Assembly (NCBI GenBank): GCA_965112965.1
Contig: CBCOTE010000022.1
Coordinates: 1 to 64,000, forward strand
DNA: 64,000 bases
From: CBCOTE01 sp965112965
GTDB lineage: Bacteria; Desulfobacterota; Desulfovibrionia; Desulfovibrionales; Desulfovibrionaceae
Direction of reading: 5' to 3'
Shown here: positions 21,414 through 32,030 of the stretch, piece by piece
How positions within the stretch are numbered: position 1 is the stretch's first letter
Layout of the letters: each line of letters begins with the position of its first letter
Made by a program: the position numbers and the translations under genes
Notes under the pieces: model-generated
Told to the model about the DNA's origin: nothing
The model's database searches: none
Seen by the model: the letters and a program-made list of their open reading frames with translations, nothing else

Positions 21414-22816
21414 CGTTTAGCTGCTACAGCCGCTATACCTATGCTAAACAAAAAAATATACATACTCATGTTTAAAGTTCGCAATGCAACTATTGCCGCC
21501 ACCTTTTGGACAACGGCCGAAAATTCTGTAGCCGCCCAAACAGCCATTCTTCGAACTTTTTCTACGGATTAAAGGCGTCTAGTGCCGAACTGCAAAAAAA
21601 CTTCAGATTACAGAGCAACATACTTATGGACGGCAAAAAAGCGCATGGGTCGCTGAAAAACATAAATATAAACGAAACCGCCGAGTGCAGAATATGAATT
21701 GTAGAATCCATCGCTAGGTGTTCATTATAGGTTTATCAAATAGCAAACGGACGGAAAGGAAAGCGACAAAAAACAATGCAAACATCATCACCATGAGCGG
21801 ATGTGTATGGTAAGTGTTGTCGCTGTATATATTGCAATAACCCAACCTCGCTGCCTCAGGCCATAAGCTATACTAAAAGGCGCTCTTATAACATCGCGTT
21901 TTATTCATCTATCAAAAAAACCACTCCAGCCATCAGTAATATTAGTATATATTATAATAGTTCATCTTAGCTACTTCGGCGACTGCTATTTATTTAAGAC
22001 TAAACTGCTCTTCAGCCGAGATTTATTAATCAACGTAATTCATTAATAATTCTGACTAACATCTGTTACTAGTCACTGTAATATTTTGACTTAGATATTT
22101 TTTACTATTAAATATCTATCGATAGCGAGTTTATTTTTTTTCACTACATCATACTCACTTACGATATTCAATTAGATCTAGATCATCCATCACCATAGCC
22201 TACAACGATTTAGTTTGATCTTTAACAGCTTTATTTCGATCTACTGCTTATATTATGGTCTTTTCAATATATATGCATTTTATCTTCAATCCGATCACGG
22301 ACCTTCTTAGTCAAAACTGAGACCCTCTTTAAAGAAGCCTCATATCAACAAGACACGCTACGATTCAGAACATCATAGGAATTGTAAAAAAAATACACTA
22401 ACTTAGATTTTCTACACTAAGCCACTGACTATTTAAATGGAATCTAATTTTTTCATGTAGCGCAGATTAACTATCCTTATATAATCTTTTAACAGATTTT
22501 GTGAAATTGACATTCAAATTTCTAGGCTGGGCTAAATAATTACCTACTTTATTGTACCAGTTGAGATTCGACAACATATTCATAAAAATAAAGATCAAAA
22601 TATACTACACATCCGGGAGCGACATTATAGTCTAAAGCGTAACGCAACTTTTCTAACTGATATCACCAAAAAAACCTCTGCACCGAAAAACATAATTTTG
22701 AGACTCTTTCGTTTAACTATTCCTACTACTTCTAAACCACCCAGCCATAAATTTCAGGCTATTCAGTTCCCATATGTCTAGCCACATTGCCCCATTGCAC
22801 TTTTTCAGGATAGCCT
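21414..22816. other. Eroded spacer before tmRNA
   Basis: Apart from the zinc-ribbon remnant near 21476-21697 I see no gene. The part from 21900 to 22750 is very A/T-rich with long T and A runs and stops in every frame. The tmRNA promoter begins near 22795. Confidence 0.5.
21476..21697 (+). pseudogene. Remnant of a small zinc-ribbon protein
   Basis: An open frame directly after a stop at 21473-21475 reads CNYCRHLLDNGRKFCS, a typical half of a treble-clef or zinc-ribbon motif (Cys codons at 21485, 21494 and 21527). It continues to a TGA at 21695. The expected fourth Cys appears to be Asn in SRPNSHSS. No ATG, GTG or TTG stands before the first Cys pair; the first possible start is TTG at 21506, inside the motif. 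I read this as a gene that has lost its start and part of its zinc site. What it did is unknown. Confidence 0.4.
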
Positions 22817-22822
22817 TATAAT
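22795..22822 (+). promoter_or_regulatory. Promoter of tmRNA
   Basis: TTGCAC at 22795-22800, a 16-nt spacer and a perfect TATAAT at 22817-22822. Transcription would start near 22830, about 40 nt before the mature 5' end of tmRNA, leaving a leader for RNase P to remove. Confidence 0.6.
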
Positions 22823-22871
22823 AAAAGATAAGTATCCGGCACGAGCGTGCTCAGGTACTCGATTAAGATAT

Positions 22872-23232
22872 GGGGGCGCCCTGGTTTCGACGGGGATGCA
22901 AAAGCCGAGGTGGCAGGCCGAGGCGCCGCAGGCCTCGTAAAAAGCGGCATACAATAATCGCCAACAACGATTACGATTACGCTCTGGCTGCCTAAGGGCA
23001 ACCACGTTCGGCCGACAGACGCCTGATATATCGGTTCGAGCGAAATTCTATCAGGCTGGCGATCTGCGAGCGGCCCACCCTCGCGGACGCGAAATTCCAG
23101 GCGGGCTGGTCCTATCGCATGAAACCCGGTCGGGGAACTAGCAATAGGACGAGATGCAATCCCGACCTAAGCCTGTAGAAGCCACGCGCAGAGCATTTTC
23201 GGACGGGGGTTCGATTCCCCCCGCCTCCACCA
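22872..23232 (+). ncRNA. ssrA: Transfer-messenger RNA (tmRNA)
   Basis: One-piece tmRNA of about 361 nt that rescues stalled ribosomes and tags their products. The 5' end GGGGGCGCCCTGGTTTCGAC and the 3' end with TTCGATTCCCC and CGCCTCCACCA form the alanyl acceptor and T arm; GGGGGCG pairs with CGCCTCC and CCA is encoded at 23230-23232. The tag frame starts at GCC 22960 and reads ANNDYDYALAA, ending in TAA at 22993-22995. This AANDYALAA-like tag with the ANNDYDYALAA form is typical of Desulfovibrio relatives. Promoter and terminator are both present, so the gene looks fully functional in an otherwise decaying stretch. Confidence 0.97.
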
Positions 23233-23233
23233 T

Positions 23234-23279
23234 CAACGAAAAAAACCAGACCATCGTGGTTTGGTTTTTTTTTCGTTGA
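23234..23279 (+). terminator. Intrinsic terminator of tmRNA
   Basis: A long near-perfect hairpin right after the tmRNA CCA: CAACGAAAAAAACCA on one arm pairs with TGGTTTTTTTTCGTTG on the other around a short TCG loop, with T8 in the descending arm. It is symmetric enough to work in both directions. Confidence 0.85.
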
Positions 23280-24558
23280 GTAATCCAGCACTCTATCCGA
23301 CTCTAGCTCCAATCCTAGTTCATTTTTTCATCTACAAAAACCTTGTCCTAAGAACAACAAAACTCGGTATGAATGATAAAAAAGACGTCTGTGGCCTTAT
23401 CCAAGCGCCAGGTCAGTAGCAAAAATTCTTAGTCATCCAGAAGAATGATACCGCGCTATATATGGGTATAGAGTAAAAATAAAACGATGGCGTCCAAGAT
23501 AGATTAATGCAGGCCTATATCTGTATGGAGAAGTAAAACTCTTGTCTACGACCTTGGAGAGAAAACTAAAAATCAAACCGGTATGGTAACGGATAAAATT
23601 ATAACAGTACAGAGTATTGTAGTAGTACTCAATCTCATGTGAGATGAGCTCCGAGCCCAGTGAATGCCACAAAAAAAGATGATTGTTCAAGCCTTAGTAA
23701 AGAATTAAATACATAGTACACCTTACCAACGATCTAGATGGCGCAGCAGGTAAGAGCTAATACGACACTACGAAAGACGCCACATTCGGTAGACGTACCG
23801 GCAGACGGCAGGCCAAACATATAAGCTGAATCAAGGTACAATTGTGATCCAAATCATTGTAGTGGGGTTGTGACAAAAAAACATCATACTAAGCGAACAA
23901 TATCTGGTTCCCGCACTACTGGGCGCCAAAATCGCTAAAAATAGGTAAGGATAGGTATGACCATCTGCTCAACTATACAGAACAGAAATGAGCTATAGGC
24001 CTTTGCGTATGACGGAATAAAATCAGGTAAGCCGAAGAAACAGCTGGAAAACCACAGGCTGCTCCGTCAATATTTGACCCATGCATGCAATAGCGAAAGG
24101 TATATAACGATTCCAGTCTGGCGTTTTAGAGTATAAGAAAAATATATGACCAAAAGTCGCAGCCTCGTTTCCAGCTACCTTCAGCCTCATTGCTAACCAG
24201 GACGACCGGATCCAGCTTCCCCTATAATTGAATATTCCGAAAAACGCTGGGCACACATCTAAAAAATACTTGGCCTTGACTTTCAAAAAAACAACTGCGT
24301 CATTGCCCCACTTCTCAACGATCATCGGCACTACCTTCTTACCACTACCCCTCTAGATAGTGCCTTATTTTTTACCCGAAAGTCCCTTCGTCCACAAAAA
24401 AATCATTGTACTTACCCTAGTGGACGGATTGACAGGTTTGCATGCCCATTGTAGATGAACATAAAATTATTGTGAATTCATAAAAGGTTTCAATTCAACG
24501 CATTCATCATAATTTGGATGTAAAACTTAATAGACAGATAACGCAAAGGAGGTAGGTA
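23280..24558. other. Eroded spacer upstream of the hydrogenase genes
   Basis: No intact gene. A 102-codon frame on the - strand at 24023-24331 is open but has no recognisable motif. For hysB there is TTGACA at 24429-24434 with a poor -10 (TAGATG, 24452-24457) at 17 nt; this is only a candidate promoter. Confidence 0.5.
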
Positions 24559-25515
24559 ATGGGTCTTAACAGACGTAACTTCATGAAACTGTGCACGGGT
24601 ACGGTAGCCGGGCTGGGTGTCTCCCAAATCGTCCACCCTGAAGTCCTGGAAGTCCTTGCCGGAAGCCTCAACAGTAGCCGCCCTCCGGTACTATGGATAC
24701 AGGGCGCAGGCTGCACAGGTTGCTCGGTTTCACTTCTCAATACGGTCAAACCTCCCATCGCCGATGTACTCCTCAAGATAATCAGCTTAGAATTCCATCC
24801 AACAGTTATGGCCTGGGAAGGAGAACCGGCCATAGAATATATGTACAAAATTGCCGATAAATTCCAAGGTAAATTCTTCCTAGCCGTTGAAGGCGCTATC
24901 CCAGTGGCGGCCGGCGGCAAATACTGCGTCATTGGCGAGGTCAAGCACAAAGAAATCACTATGGCCAGGGCTATGATAGATCTCGCTACTAAAGCCGCCG
25001 TGGTCTTAGCAATTGGTACTTGTGCTGCCTATGGCGGTATCCCCGCGGCCAAGGGCAACCTAACTGAAGCCAAGTCCTGTAAAGATTTCTTGACGGCCAA
25101 GGATATCAAGACCCCAATAGTCAACATTCCCGGCTGCCCTCCGCACCCAGACTGGATAGTCGGCACCATCGCCGTGGCCCTGGAGGCCATCAAAAAGAAC
25201 GGCTTGGCCAGTGGCCTAACCGCCGTGGTCGAACTGCTCGACGCTGATGGCCGTCCTAAACCATTTTTTGTCAAAAACATCCACGAAAATTGCTCGTACC
25301 TCAAGTCTTTTGAGGACAATAAATTTGCTAAGACTTTCACTAATGATAAAAGTGCCTGCCGCTATGAGCTAGGCTGCAAGGGCCCGGACACCAACGCTGA
25401 CTGCTTCTCTAGGAAATGGAATAACGGCATCAATTGGTGTGTCGAAAATGCCGTATGCCTAGGTTGCGTGGAAAAAGACTTCCCCGACGGTAAGTCGCCG
25501 TTCTACGGAGCCTAA
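24559..25515 (+). CDS. hysB: Periplasmic [NiFeSe] hydrogenase small subunit
   Basis: Iron-sulfur electron-transfer subunit of uptake hydrogenase, 318 residues. A twin-arginine signal (RRNFMK, R5-R6, then a hydrophobic stretch) exports the folded heterodimer to the periplasm. Proximal cluster ligands are C52, C55, C155 and C193 (GAGCTGC, GTCAAYGG, PGCPPHPDW). Distal cluster ligands are H242, C245, C267 and C273. The medial cluster has four Cys (C282, C294, C300, C303), so it should be [4Fe-4S], as in NiFeSe enzymes, rather than the [3Fe-4S] of standard NiFe enzymes. AAAGGAGGTAGGTA before the ATG is an excellent ribosome binding site. hysA follows after 42 nt. It passes electrons from H2 to periplasmic cytochromes c (family knowledge). 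Confidence 0.95.
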   Translation: MGLNRRNFMKLCTGTVAGLGVSQIVHPEVLEVLAGSLNSSRPPVLWIQGAGCTGCSVSLLNTVKPPIADVLLKIISLEFHPTVMAWEGEPAIEYMYKIADKFQGKFFLAVEGAIPVAAGGKYCVIGEVKHKEITMARAMIDLATKAAVVLAIGTCAAYGGIPAAKGNLTEAKSCKDFLTAKDIKTPIVNIPGCPPHPDWIVGTIAVALEAIKKNGLASGLTAVVELLDADGRPKPFFVKNIHENCSYLKSFEDNKFAKTFTNDKSACRYELGCKGPDTNADCFSRKWNNGINWCVENAVCLGCVEKDFPDGKSPFYGA

Positions 25516-25557
25516 CCTAATGACCAGTATCAGCATTTAAACCAAGGAGGATTTTCT

Positions 25558-27096
25558 ATGGCAGGTTGTGTAAAGACCACTAAAGCCACAGCAATGGCTA
25601 TGCCCAAGGAAAAGATAAAAATATCCATTGATCCGGTCACTAGAATCGAAGGTCATCTCAAATGCGAAGTCTTAGTCAAGGACGGCAAAGTTGTAGATGC
25701 CTGGCTCTCTGGTGGCATGTTTCGCGGCTTCGAAAATATCCTCATCGGCCGTGACCCCCGCGACGCCTCTCAAATTACTCAACGTATCTGCGGTGTATGC
25801 CCCACCGCCCACTCCACCGCTTCTGTCCGCGCTCTAGACGAAGCCTTTAAGGTCAAACTAACCACTAACGGCCGCTTGGTACGCAACCTCATACTGGGCG
25901 CCGACTACCTTATGTCCCATGTGCTGCACTTCTACCACCTAGCCGCCCTGGATTACGTGGACGGACCCAACACCGCACCCTTTAAACCCCGCTACGGCAA
26001 GACTGACTTGCGTCTAGACAAGGCCATCAATAATGTAGCCGTGGGACAGTATATTGAGGCCCTGGAAGTACGACGTATCGCTCACGAAATGGTCGCTATA
26101 TTCGGCGGTAAGACCCCCCACTGTGCCGGCCAGGTCGTAGGCGGCACCACAGAGATCCCATCCAAGGAACGACTGCAGGATTACCTAACCCGCTTCAAGA
26201 CAGTACAAAATTTTATTGAAAATAAGTATATTCCTACCGTCTATCTGGTGGGCAAAGCCTACACGGATCTACTCGCCGTAGGCGCCGGCCACAAGAACTG
26301 TATCTCCTTTGGCGTCTTCCCTATGAAGGATAGCGATACCGAATTTTTAATCAAGTCAGGTGTCTATATCGATGGCAAGGACATCCCCTTCGATCCGACC
26401 AAGATCAAAGAATACGTCAAGTACTCCTGGTTCGACGATACCACTACTGGTCTCAACTTCAAGCAGGGCAAGACCGTGCCCAAAGTTGACAAGCCCTACG
26501 CTTACAGCTTCATAAAAGCCCCGCGCTACGACGGAAAGCCTGTGGAAGGTGGCCCGCTGGCTCGTATATGGATCACCAACCCCGAACTCTCCCCAGTAGG
26601 AAAAAAAGCTCTCCAAGATCACTTTGGCCTCACTGCTAACAATTTTCGTGATCTAGGCGACCTAGCCTGGTCCATTATAGGACGGCACGTAGCCCGTGCC
26701 GAAGAAGCCTATATAGTGGCTAAGGCCATAGAAAAATGGCTCACTGAAGCTCAGCCTGGTAAAGAAACCTTTGTAGTCGCCCCTATCCCAGTAAAATCTG
26801 AAGGCATTGGCATCACAGAAGCCCCTCGCGGCGCCCTCATTCACTATGTAGATATCAAGGACAAGAAGATAGCTAATTACCAAGTGGTCTCAGCTACCCT
26901 CTGGAACGCTAATCCACGCGATGATATGGGCGTACGCGGACCGATAGAACAGGCCCTTATTGGTATACCTGTTCCAGACGTAAAAAACCCGGTCAATGTC
27001 TCACGCCTCATACGTTCTTTTGACCCGTGACTAGGGTGCGCTGTGCACGTGATGCACGCTGAATCCGGTAACGTCACTGTCGTCGAAGTAAATTAG
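25558..27096 (+). CDS. hysA: [NiFeSe] hydrogenase large subunit, selenoprotein (Sec at UGA 27028)
   Basis: Catalytic subunit, 512 residues if the in-frame TGA at 27028-27030 is read as selenocysteine (residue 491). A conventional reading stops at RSFDP and loses half of the active-site ligands. Read through, the frame continues U-LGCAVHVMH and ends at TAG 27094-27096, matching the DPUxxCxxH motif of NiFeSe enzymes. The N-terminal ligand motif is RICGVCPTAH (C78, C81); U491 and C494 complete the Ni site. The last residues after H497 (VMHAESG and on) are the extension cleaved by the maturation protease. A hairpin just after the UGA fits a bacterial SECIS element. AAGGAGG precedes the ATG. The gene requires SelA/B/C/D elsewhere in the genome. 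Confidence 0.93.
27037..27060 (+). promoter_or_regulatory. Candidate bacterial SECIS hairpin in hysA
   Basis: About 10 nt after the UGA codon the mRNA can fold as GCG (bulge CTG) TGCA - loop CGTGA - TGCA CGC. The short apical loop contains GU and lies at the distance expected for a SelB-bound SECIS element. The structure was drawn by hand, not computed. Confidence 0.6.
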
Positions 27097-27112
27097 CATC
27101 AGTGCTTTAATT

Positions 27113-27147
27113 AACAAAGGGACCGATGGTCGGTCCCTTTGTTTTTT
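27113..27147 (+). terminator. Intrinsic terminator after hysA
   Basis: Perfect 14-bp stem AACAAAGGGACCGA / TCGGTCCCTTTGTT with a TGG loop, followed by T4 at once. It lies 17 nt after the TAG that ends the selenocysteine reading frame, which supports that TAG as the true end of the gene. Confidence 0.92.
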
Positions 27148-27385
27148 GTTAATAAGAAATGGATAGAAATAAAAAATGTCACACAGATATAGAAAAAATA
27201 CGATATGCACCTATTGATTGCTGAAGGCATATTCGACATAATGTTCATGAAAATATATTTTTTTTACTTTTTCATTTCTGATTATCGATCTATCCATGCT
27301 AATGGCGTGGTCTAATGGCGTATGCCGCAAGAATACATTATCTTTAACTTTGCACTTCAAGTATACTACAAAAAGGAACTACCTG

Positions 27386-27922
27386 ATGCCGATCGTACCG
27401 TTAAGGATAGTCAAAACCGAACTACCAGAAGGCCAGATGCGACTTTTGGTGATGGGCGTAGGTAACATCCTACTATCTGACGACGGCGCAGGCATCTATG
27501 CCGTACAAGAATTAGAGAAAGAAGTGTGGCCGCCCAATGTCACCATGTTAGACGGCGGTACCTTCACTCAGGATATCTATCATATCTTTGAAGGATTCGA
27601 CGAGCTGATCGTGCTAGACGTAGTGCATGCCAGGCATACACCTGGGACCATCTACCGCCTGACCGAAGATGACTTGATCAAAAATGAAGACCAACGGCTT
27701 TCTCTGCACGATATTGATCTTCTCGACTCATTATACATGGCTGACCTGATTGGCAAACGTCCAAAGATGCGGGTGCTCGGCATACAGCCAGAAAATTTCA
27801 CGACCTGGAATATAGGATTAACTCCAACGCTGCAAAAGGCTTTCCCAAAATTTGTAGAGGCGGCGCGTCAAGAAGTGTTGGCCACTCTAGCCGAACATGG
27901 AATCTCAGTGCCGGAGTACTAA
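27386..27922 (+). CDS. hysD: Hydrogenase maturation protease
   Basis: HybD/HycI-type endopeptidase, 178 residues, that removes the C-terminal peptide of the hydrogenase large subunit after nickel insertion. The family core is visible: LVMGVGNILLSDDGAG with the first metal Glu/Asp region, LDGGTFTQD (residues near 60), and LDVVHARHTPG with the later His. The open frame extends back to 27296, but AAGGA at 27373-27377, 8 nt before the ATG at 27386, sets the start. It lies after the hysA terminator, so it needs its own promoter. Its only obvious client here is HysA. I use hysD for its place in the locus; hynC/hydD would be equally fair names. Confidence 0.88.
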   Translation: MPIVPLRIVKTELPEGQMRLLVMGVGNILLSDDGAGIYAVQELEKEVWPPNVTMLDGGTFTQDIYHIFEGFDELIVLDVVHARHTPGTIYRLTEDDLIKNEDQRLSLHDIDLLDSLYMADLIGKRPKMRVLGIQPENFTTWNIGLTPTLQKAFPKFVEAARQEVLATLAEHGISVPEY

Positions 27923-27927
27923 TCCGG

Positions 27928-27962
27928 ACGATACCAAAAAAACTCGCCCAGATCGGTATCGT
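27928..27962 (+). terminator. Possible terminator after the maturation protease
   Basis: Inverted repeat ACGATACC (27928-27935) and GGTATCGT (27955-27962), 8 bp perfect, with a 19-nt A-rich loop and a weak T-rich tail (CTATTTTTAT) about 8 nt later. It lies 6 nt after the stop codon. The large loop makes it doubtful. Confidence 0.4.
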
Positions 27963-30271
27963 AATCTAGCTATTTTTATCTCTGAAAAAATAGCAATAAC
28001 AAGACCTGTAAATTAATATATCTACCGGGCCATTGCAGCACTGCGTCCAGCCCGGCCCCATTCTATTAGGATTACTACTCTCCTAAAAAAAACAGATATC
28101 GGTCGCATTGTAATTTATCAGTACCCAATGACTAAACGACCATAGCATAATAAAAACAAACCGAACGGAACCATTCCGTTGCGGTGCAAGGCCAATTACC
28201 CACACCAATTACAACGCTACAGACTTTGCACCTTATCCAGCAGGCCGCATCATTGAATGACTTTGCACAAAATAGTATCACCTCCCGGCCGTCTTGCCGT
28301 CAAACAATACTAAAAAAGTGATACTAGGGGGAAGGGGACATCAGCCAAAACCGCAGTTCACGCTGTCGATGTCTAATGGCCATCCTACCATCTATAGCCG
28401 GCATTATGAGACCAGATAGTCACGATCCATTCACAGCAACCGTCGGGCCGCCTCCAAGGCGACCATCTGCCACCATAGTTACGATAGCCCCACACCCAAT
28501 GTACTACATCAACTGGGTCAAAAATTAGAACGAGCAACTCATCGTCATCAGCAACCAAAATACGTGGAGCCTGCTAATAAGTAGACAACTGCGCAGGTCA
28601 AGGCTTAGTATGACGACGGCTCCAACATCTCTAGACCCAAAAAAGTCGAAGCTAAGGGTAGGTCATGCAAAGATATTATACCTTATCCGATCTTAGGTTC
28701 TGTCTAAATTTTACACTATAATGCTCCATAATCTGTCAATGGCCTCACAGCAATCGACTGTTACTTTAGCCACCTCATTCTGGCGATGGATACCCTACAG
28801 ACTACCTTAAATATCCTTGACAGTATGCTATCTGCTGCAAATATTATCTAGTATCTGACGTTCAATGCTCATGTTAAACGTCCTATCGCTCTTAGTTTAG
28901 TAAAAAAACGATCTTGTTTTCGCCGCCACGGCATAGACAAAATGATACTCGCTAAAAAAATAAGAAGGTTCGTCCCGTTGGCTAACTAGTCTTAAGCCGA
29001 AACTAAATGATGGACGAATCCATCCCCAGCCATAGAGCCTGCTAGCTCGCAATTCAAGTTATTTAGGCACGACCGCTTACTACTGATTACAAACTATCAC
29101 TTAGAGGTAGACTATATGGCAGGCTTTTCACTGCCTCCATCCCATATAGACCAACTATAAACTAGTTCTATTTGTCTATCATACTAAAAATTGCCCGGAT
29201 TCAGTTTTTATACTCTCGTCGAGACCCTTAAGCCGTAGTAATTACGTACAAAAAAACACTATGGATGTTCTGTATAGCTATGTAAAATCGAAAATCCGCA
29301 TTCACTTTTGCAAACAAAGCCTGTACCCTAAATTCATACCATGATCCAACGCAAACACATCAAAAAACGCTTTGCAACTTCCTATCACCGGACCTATGTG
29401 TTATTAATATATCTACAAAAAACCGTAATTATTATATATCGACCAGAAACCTGATAATACAACTATCAGCCCGATGCGCATCAAGTTGCTACCTAGACTA
29501 CGACGACAATGCCCAAAACATGACAACTATGGCCACGGAACTCTCCAATGAATAATGCGTTAAAAATCATCAAACAATCATAAATGTCGGTACTAACCAT
29601 GTACGCAACTGACTCAACAGGCCATGAGCATACCCAACAAAGCAACTACTAGCCTTCCTAGATGACATAACCATGCGGCCATACTGGACGACTAGCTTTA
29701 TCAAAATACTCTGGAGGCCAACCTCTTTCCGAGCCGCTATAAGCTGTAAAGTCGCCGATCCCAATGGGCTGGCCTCTCTGAAAATACCTCTTCCACAACT
29801 TCTCTATAGTTCAAATAGGCACTGCTCTGTCTATAATCCTCCAGCCCTACTACTGCAGCACAACAATAATATCTACAAACTTGTTCGAAACGCAGAGAAT
29901 ATCGTGAACTGCCTACACCTGCTGCGCACCACCGCCTTACTTAAGTTCTTCACCTTCAATATCGGTTTTTTTTCTTTTTCAGGCAAACGATATATATCAT
30001 GACCTAGAGCTCTGACTCAACAACCCTCACGTCACCTACATCAGTCTAGTACATGCATACTTTACCAGTCATATAATGTGACCTTCGTTGGCTGGAGTGA
30101 CTTGCGCCGCATTGACAACGAAACTGACAATAATATCAAACTCATTTTCAAACAGGCCGAATAGATAGGCCTGGTCCGAATATTGAGCAAACTCTACGCC
30201 GACACTACGATATACGATACCGCGGCTAAAAAATTAAAACGCTTGGTTCGTCAGAACTCATCTTCATTTCC
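27963..30271. other. 2.3 kb eroded spacer with decayed coding stretches
   Basis: Stops in all frames, but several short stretches still read like protein on the + strand: one near 28480-28580 (VLHQLGQKLERATHRHQQPK), one near 29850-29960 (IVNCLHLLRTTALLKFF, recalling the end of a STAS domain), and the disrupted frame listed at 30013-30275. I cannot name any of them with confidence. This was probably a run of + strand genes. Confidence 0.5.
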
Positions 30272-30275
30272 ATGA
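30013..30275 (+). pseudogene. Disrupted gene overlapping the next start codon
   Basis: Two adjoining frames read as one protein. First LNNPHVTYISLVHAYFTSH (about 30016-30072), then after a frame change NVTFVGWSDLRRIDNE and LVRILSKLYADTTIYD, ending in QNSSSFP at a TGA (30273-30275) that overlaps the ATG of the next gene as ATGA. One in-frame TAG at 30162-30164 interrupts it where CAG (Gln) would fit. The ATGA overlap suggests it was once co-translated with the 118-residue gene that follows. The family was not recognised. Confidence 0.45.
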
Positions 30276-30628
30276 TCAATAAAAGCCGCCAACTCCTGCA
30301 AAAACACAAAGATCACGCTCTCTCAGGCCTATTGCGCCCTCTAACAGATATCTTACTTAAAAGGTACGCCACCGTGCTCAATATCCAACTCGACTCTGCC
30401 ACCAAACGAATTACACTTGAAATACTCCCAAAAGGCGAACATGAACCACTAACTATACGCATTGAACACTATGGAATCCATACACACAACGGTATAAACT
30501 ACATCAGCCTCCAGGGCATCACTACCTCCCGCGATTGGCTGAATGCCCTCCTTGAAGTCTTCGCCCCTTCTTTAGAATTCGAACTCCCGGCCAACCTACC
30601 GCTCAAACTATTGCAATGTCTTATCTAA
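30272..30628 (+). CDS. Conserved-looking hypothetical protein, 118 residues
   Basis: A clean frame with gene-like codon use: an N-terminal helical part (LLRPLTDILLKRYATVL), then alternating beta segments (ITLEILPKGEHEPLTIRIEHY, NYISLQGI) and a C-terminal helix (DWLNALLEVF). There is no signal peptide, membrane segment or catalytic motif. It resembles small uncharacterised proteins I associate with Desulfovibrio, but I cannot give a family. The start ATG overlaps the TGA of a disrupted upstream gene and there is no good ribosome binding site, so it may have relied on translational coupling that is now broken. Expression is therefore uncertain. Confidence 0.6.
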   Translation: MINKSRQLLQKHKDHALSGLLRPLTDILLKRYATVLNIQLDSATKRITLEILPKGEHEPLTIRIEHYGIHTHNGINYISLQGITTSRDWLNALLEVFAPSLEFELPANLPLKLLQCLI

Positions 30629-32030
30629 AGGCCGTAACTCCCGCTTCATGCCTGACCGTCCTTCATCTGTAATATCACTTTTCTCAGCTATATTTTTTTA
30701 ATATATTATTGCTACAGCACTACTATAACTGTACCATACATAATAAACATTTTATAATCTAGCACAATTATTATAAAAAGTCGCTGCATTAGCAACAGAT
30801 GACGTTCGTGGTCTAGCTATACGAATAGTTATAGGCTATTACCAGAATCGATTCATCAATCATATATTCACCTATTCCAATTATCTAAAGCTAAAAATGT
30901 AAGTTATAACTAACTTAGTAGCCAATATGGCCCAACTCCAAACTATTCCCAGGTCAAAAATAGACTACGACGGCATAGATGATGCTTACAATGCCTGCTC
31001 TTGTGATACCCCTCCAACCAGCGACTATTTAGACTGCCCATAACCTAAATCCATAACTTAGATCTCAGGTATGCTAGCGAATCAATATTTCGTCATAAAA
31101 ATAAAAAGCTGCAGACCCCATATATAATAAAATCTGTGAATCCATCTAGCCATTCAGACCATACGTCCGGTCAACAAAAAAAACTACATGGGCCTGGTGG
31201 CAAACTACTATAAAAGAAATCCGCATCCTGTTAACCAATAACTACTAAATTATATTCGACAATCCGTAGATCATTTTAAATTTTATTGCCCACCCAAACT
31301 CGATTATACTCCAAACGACTCGCTCGGTATTACATTAATACTCACCATATTACTAAAAAAACTAAATCAGCGACGAAATCGCTGTCATAGCCCCCTAATA
31401 ACTTCTACATCCTCAGTTACATCTTAAAAACTGCAGATCTCGATCCGTTTTGGGTACCATAAAATAATGAACACTATGAATATATCCTTACTCTAAGACT
31501 CCAAAGCCACTGCAATCATCTAAGCTCATGCTGCCCGTAGGCTGACAGGCTGACCAAAAAAATATCCAAATTAGCTAGGCAGCCCAAGATTACCTTGATA
31601 ACAAAACGATATAGTAACCAGATAACTGACTATCATTATCTGCAGCATAAGTACTATTCCATCACGTGCCCAAGAGTACAACTTAAATAAGACCGAAACA
31701 GAACTACCAGCTCGGTATCATCCTGGTGAACAATGTTATCTCGTCCAACTCCAGTCGAACCCATGTTAAAATAGGCCTAAATTATATGACCCTTGTTAAC
31801 GTATATAATAATGTCTTGTTTCCAGTATCCAGATCGGCCTCCCAAGCCCATTTAACGTAGCAATTCTCTAAGCTATAGAGGCTGCCATTGCTGATAGACT
31901 CGTGTAGTTCATACATTACGGAGGATTTTTTTAGAGGTGTAAGAAACATAAAAAATATTTTTATAAAATAATATCTCCAGCCGTCCCCTCATCTACGACT
32001 TTTTTTCCTATATTACTGCCGTGATCGGCT
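30629..32030. other. Eroded spacer
   Basis: Stops in all frames, strong excess of A and C on the + strand, many A runs. No gene, RNA or repeat was recognised. It separates the convergent 118-residue gene and pgi. Confidence 0.55.

Noticed and set aside
23735..23810. tRNA-like D arm (GGCGCAGCAGGTAAGAGC)
   Set aside because: No anticodon arm, T arm or acceptor stem could be built around it.
25558..27030. Large hydrogenase subunit as a truncated pseudogene ending at TGA
   Set aside because: Sec reading restores the complete active-site motif, a normal tail, a stop and a terminator at the right distance.
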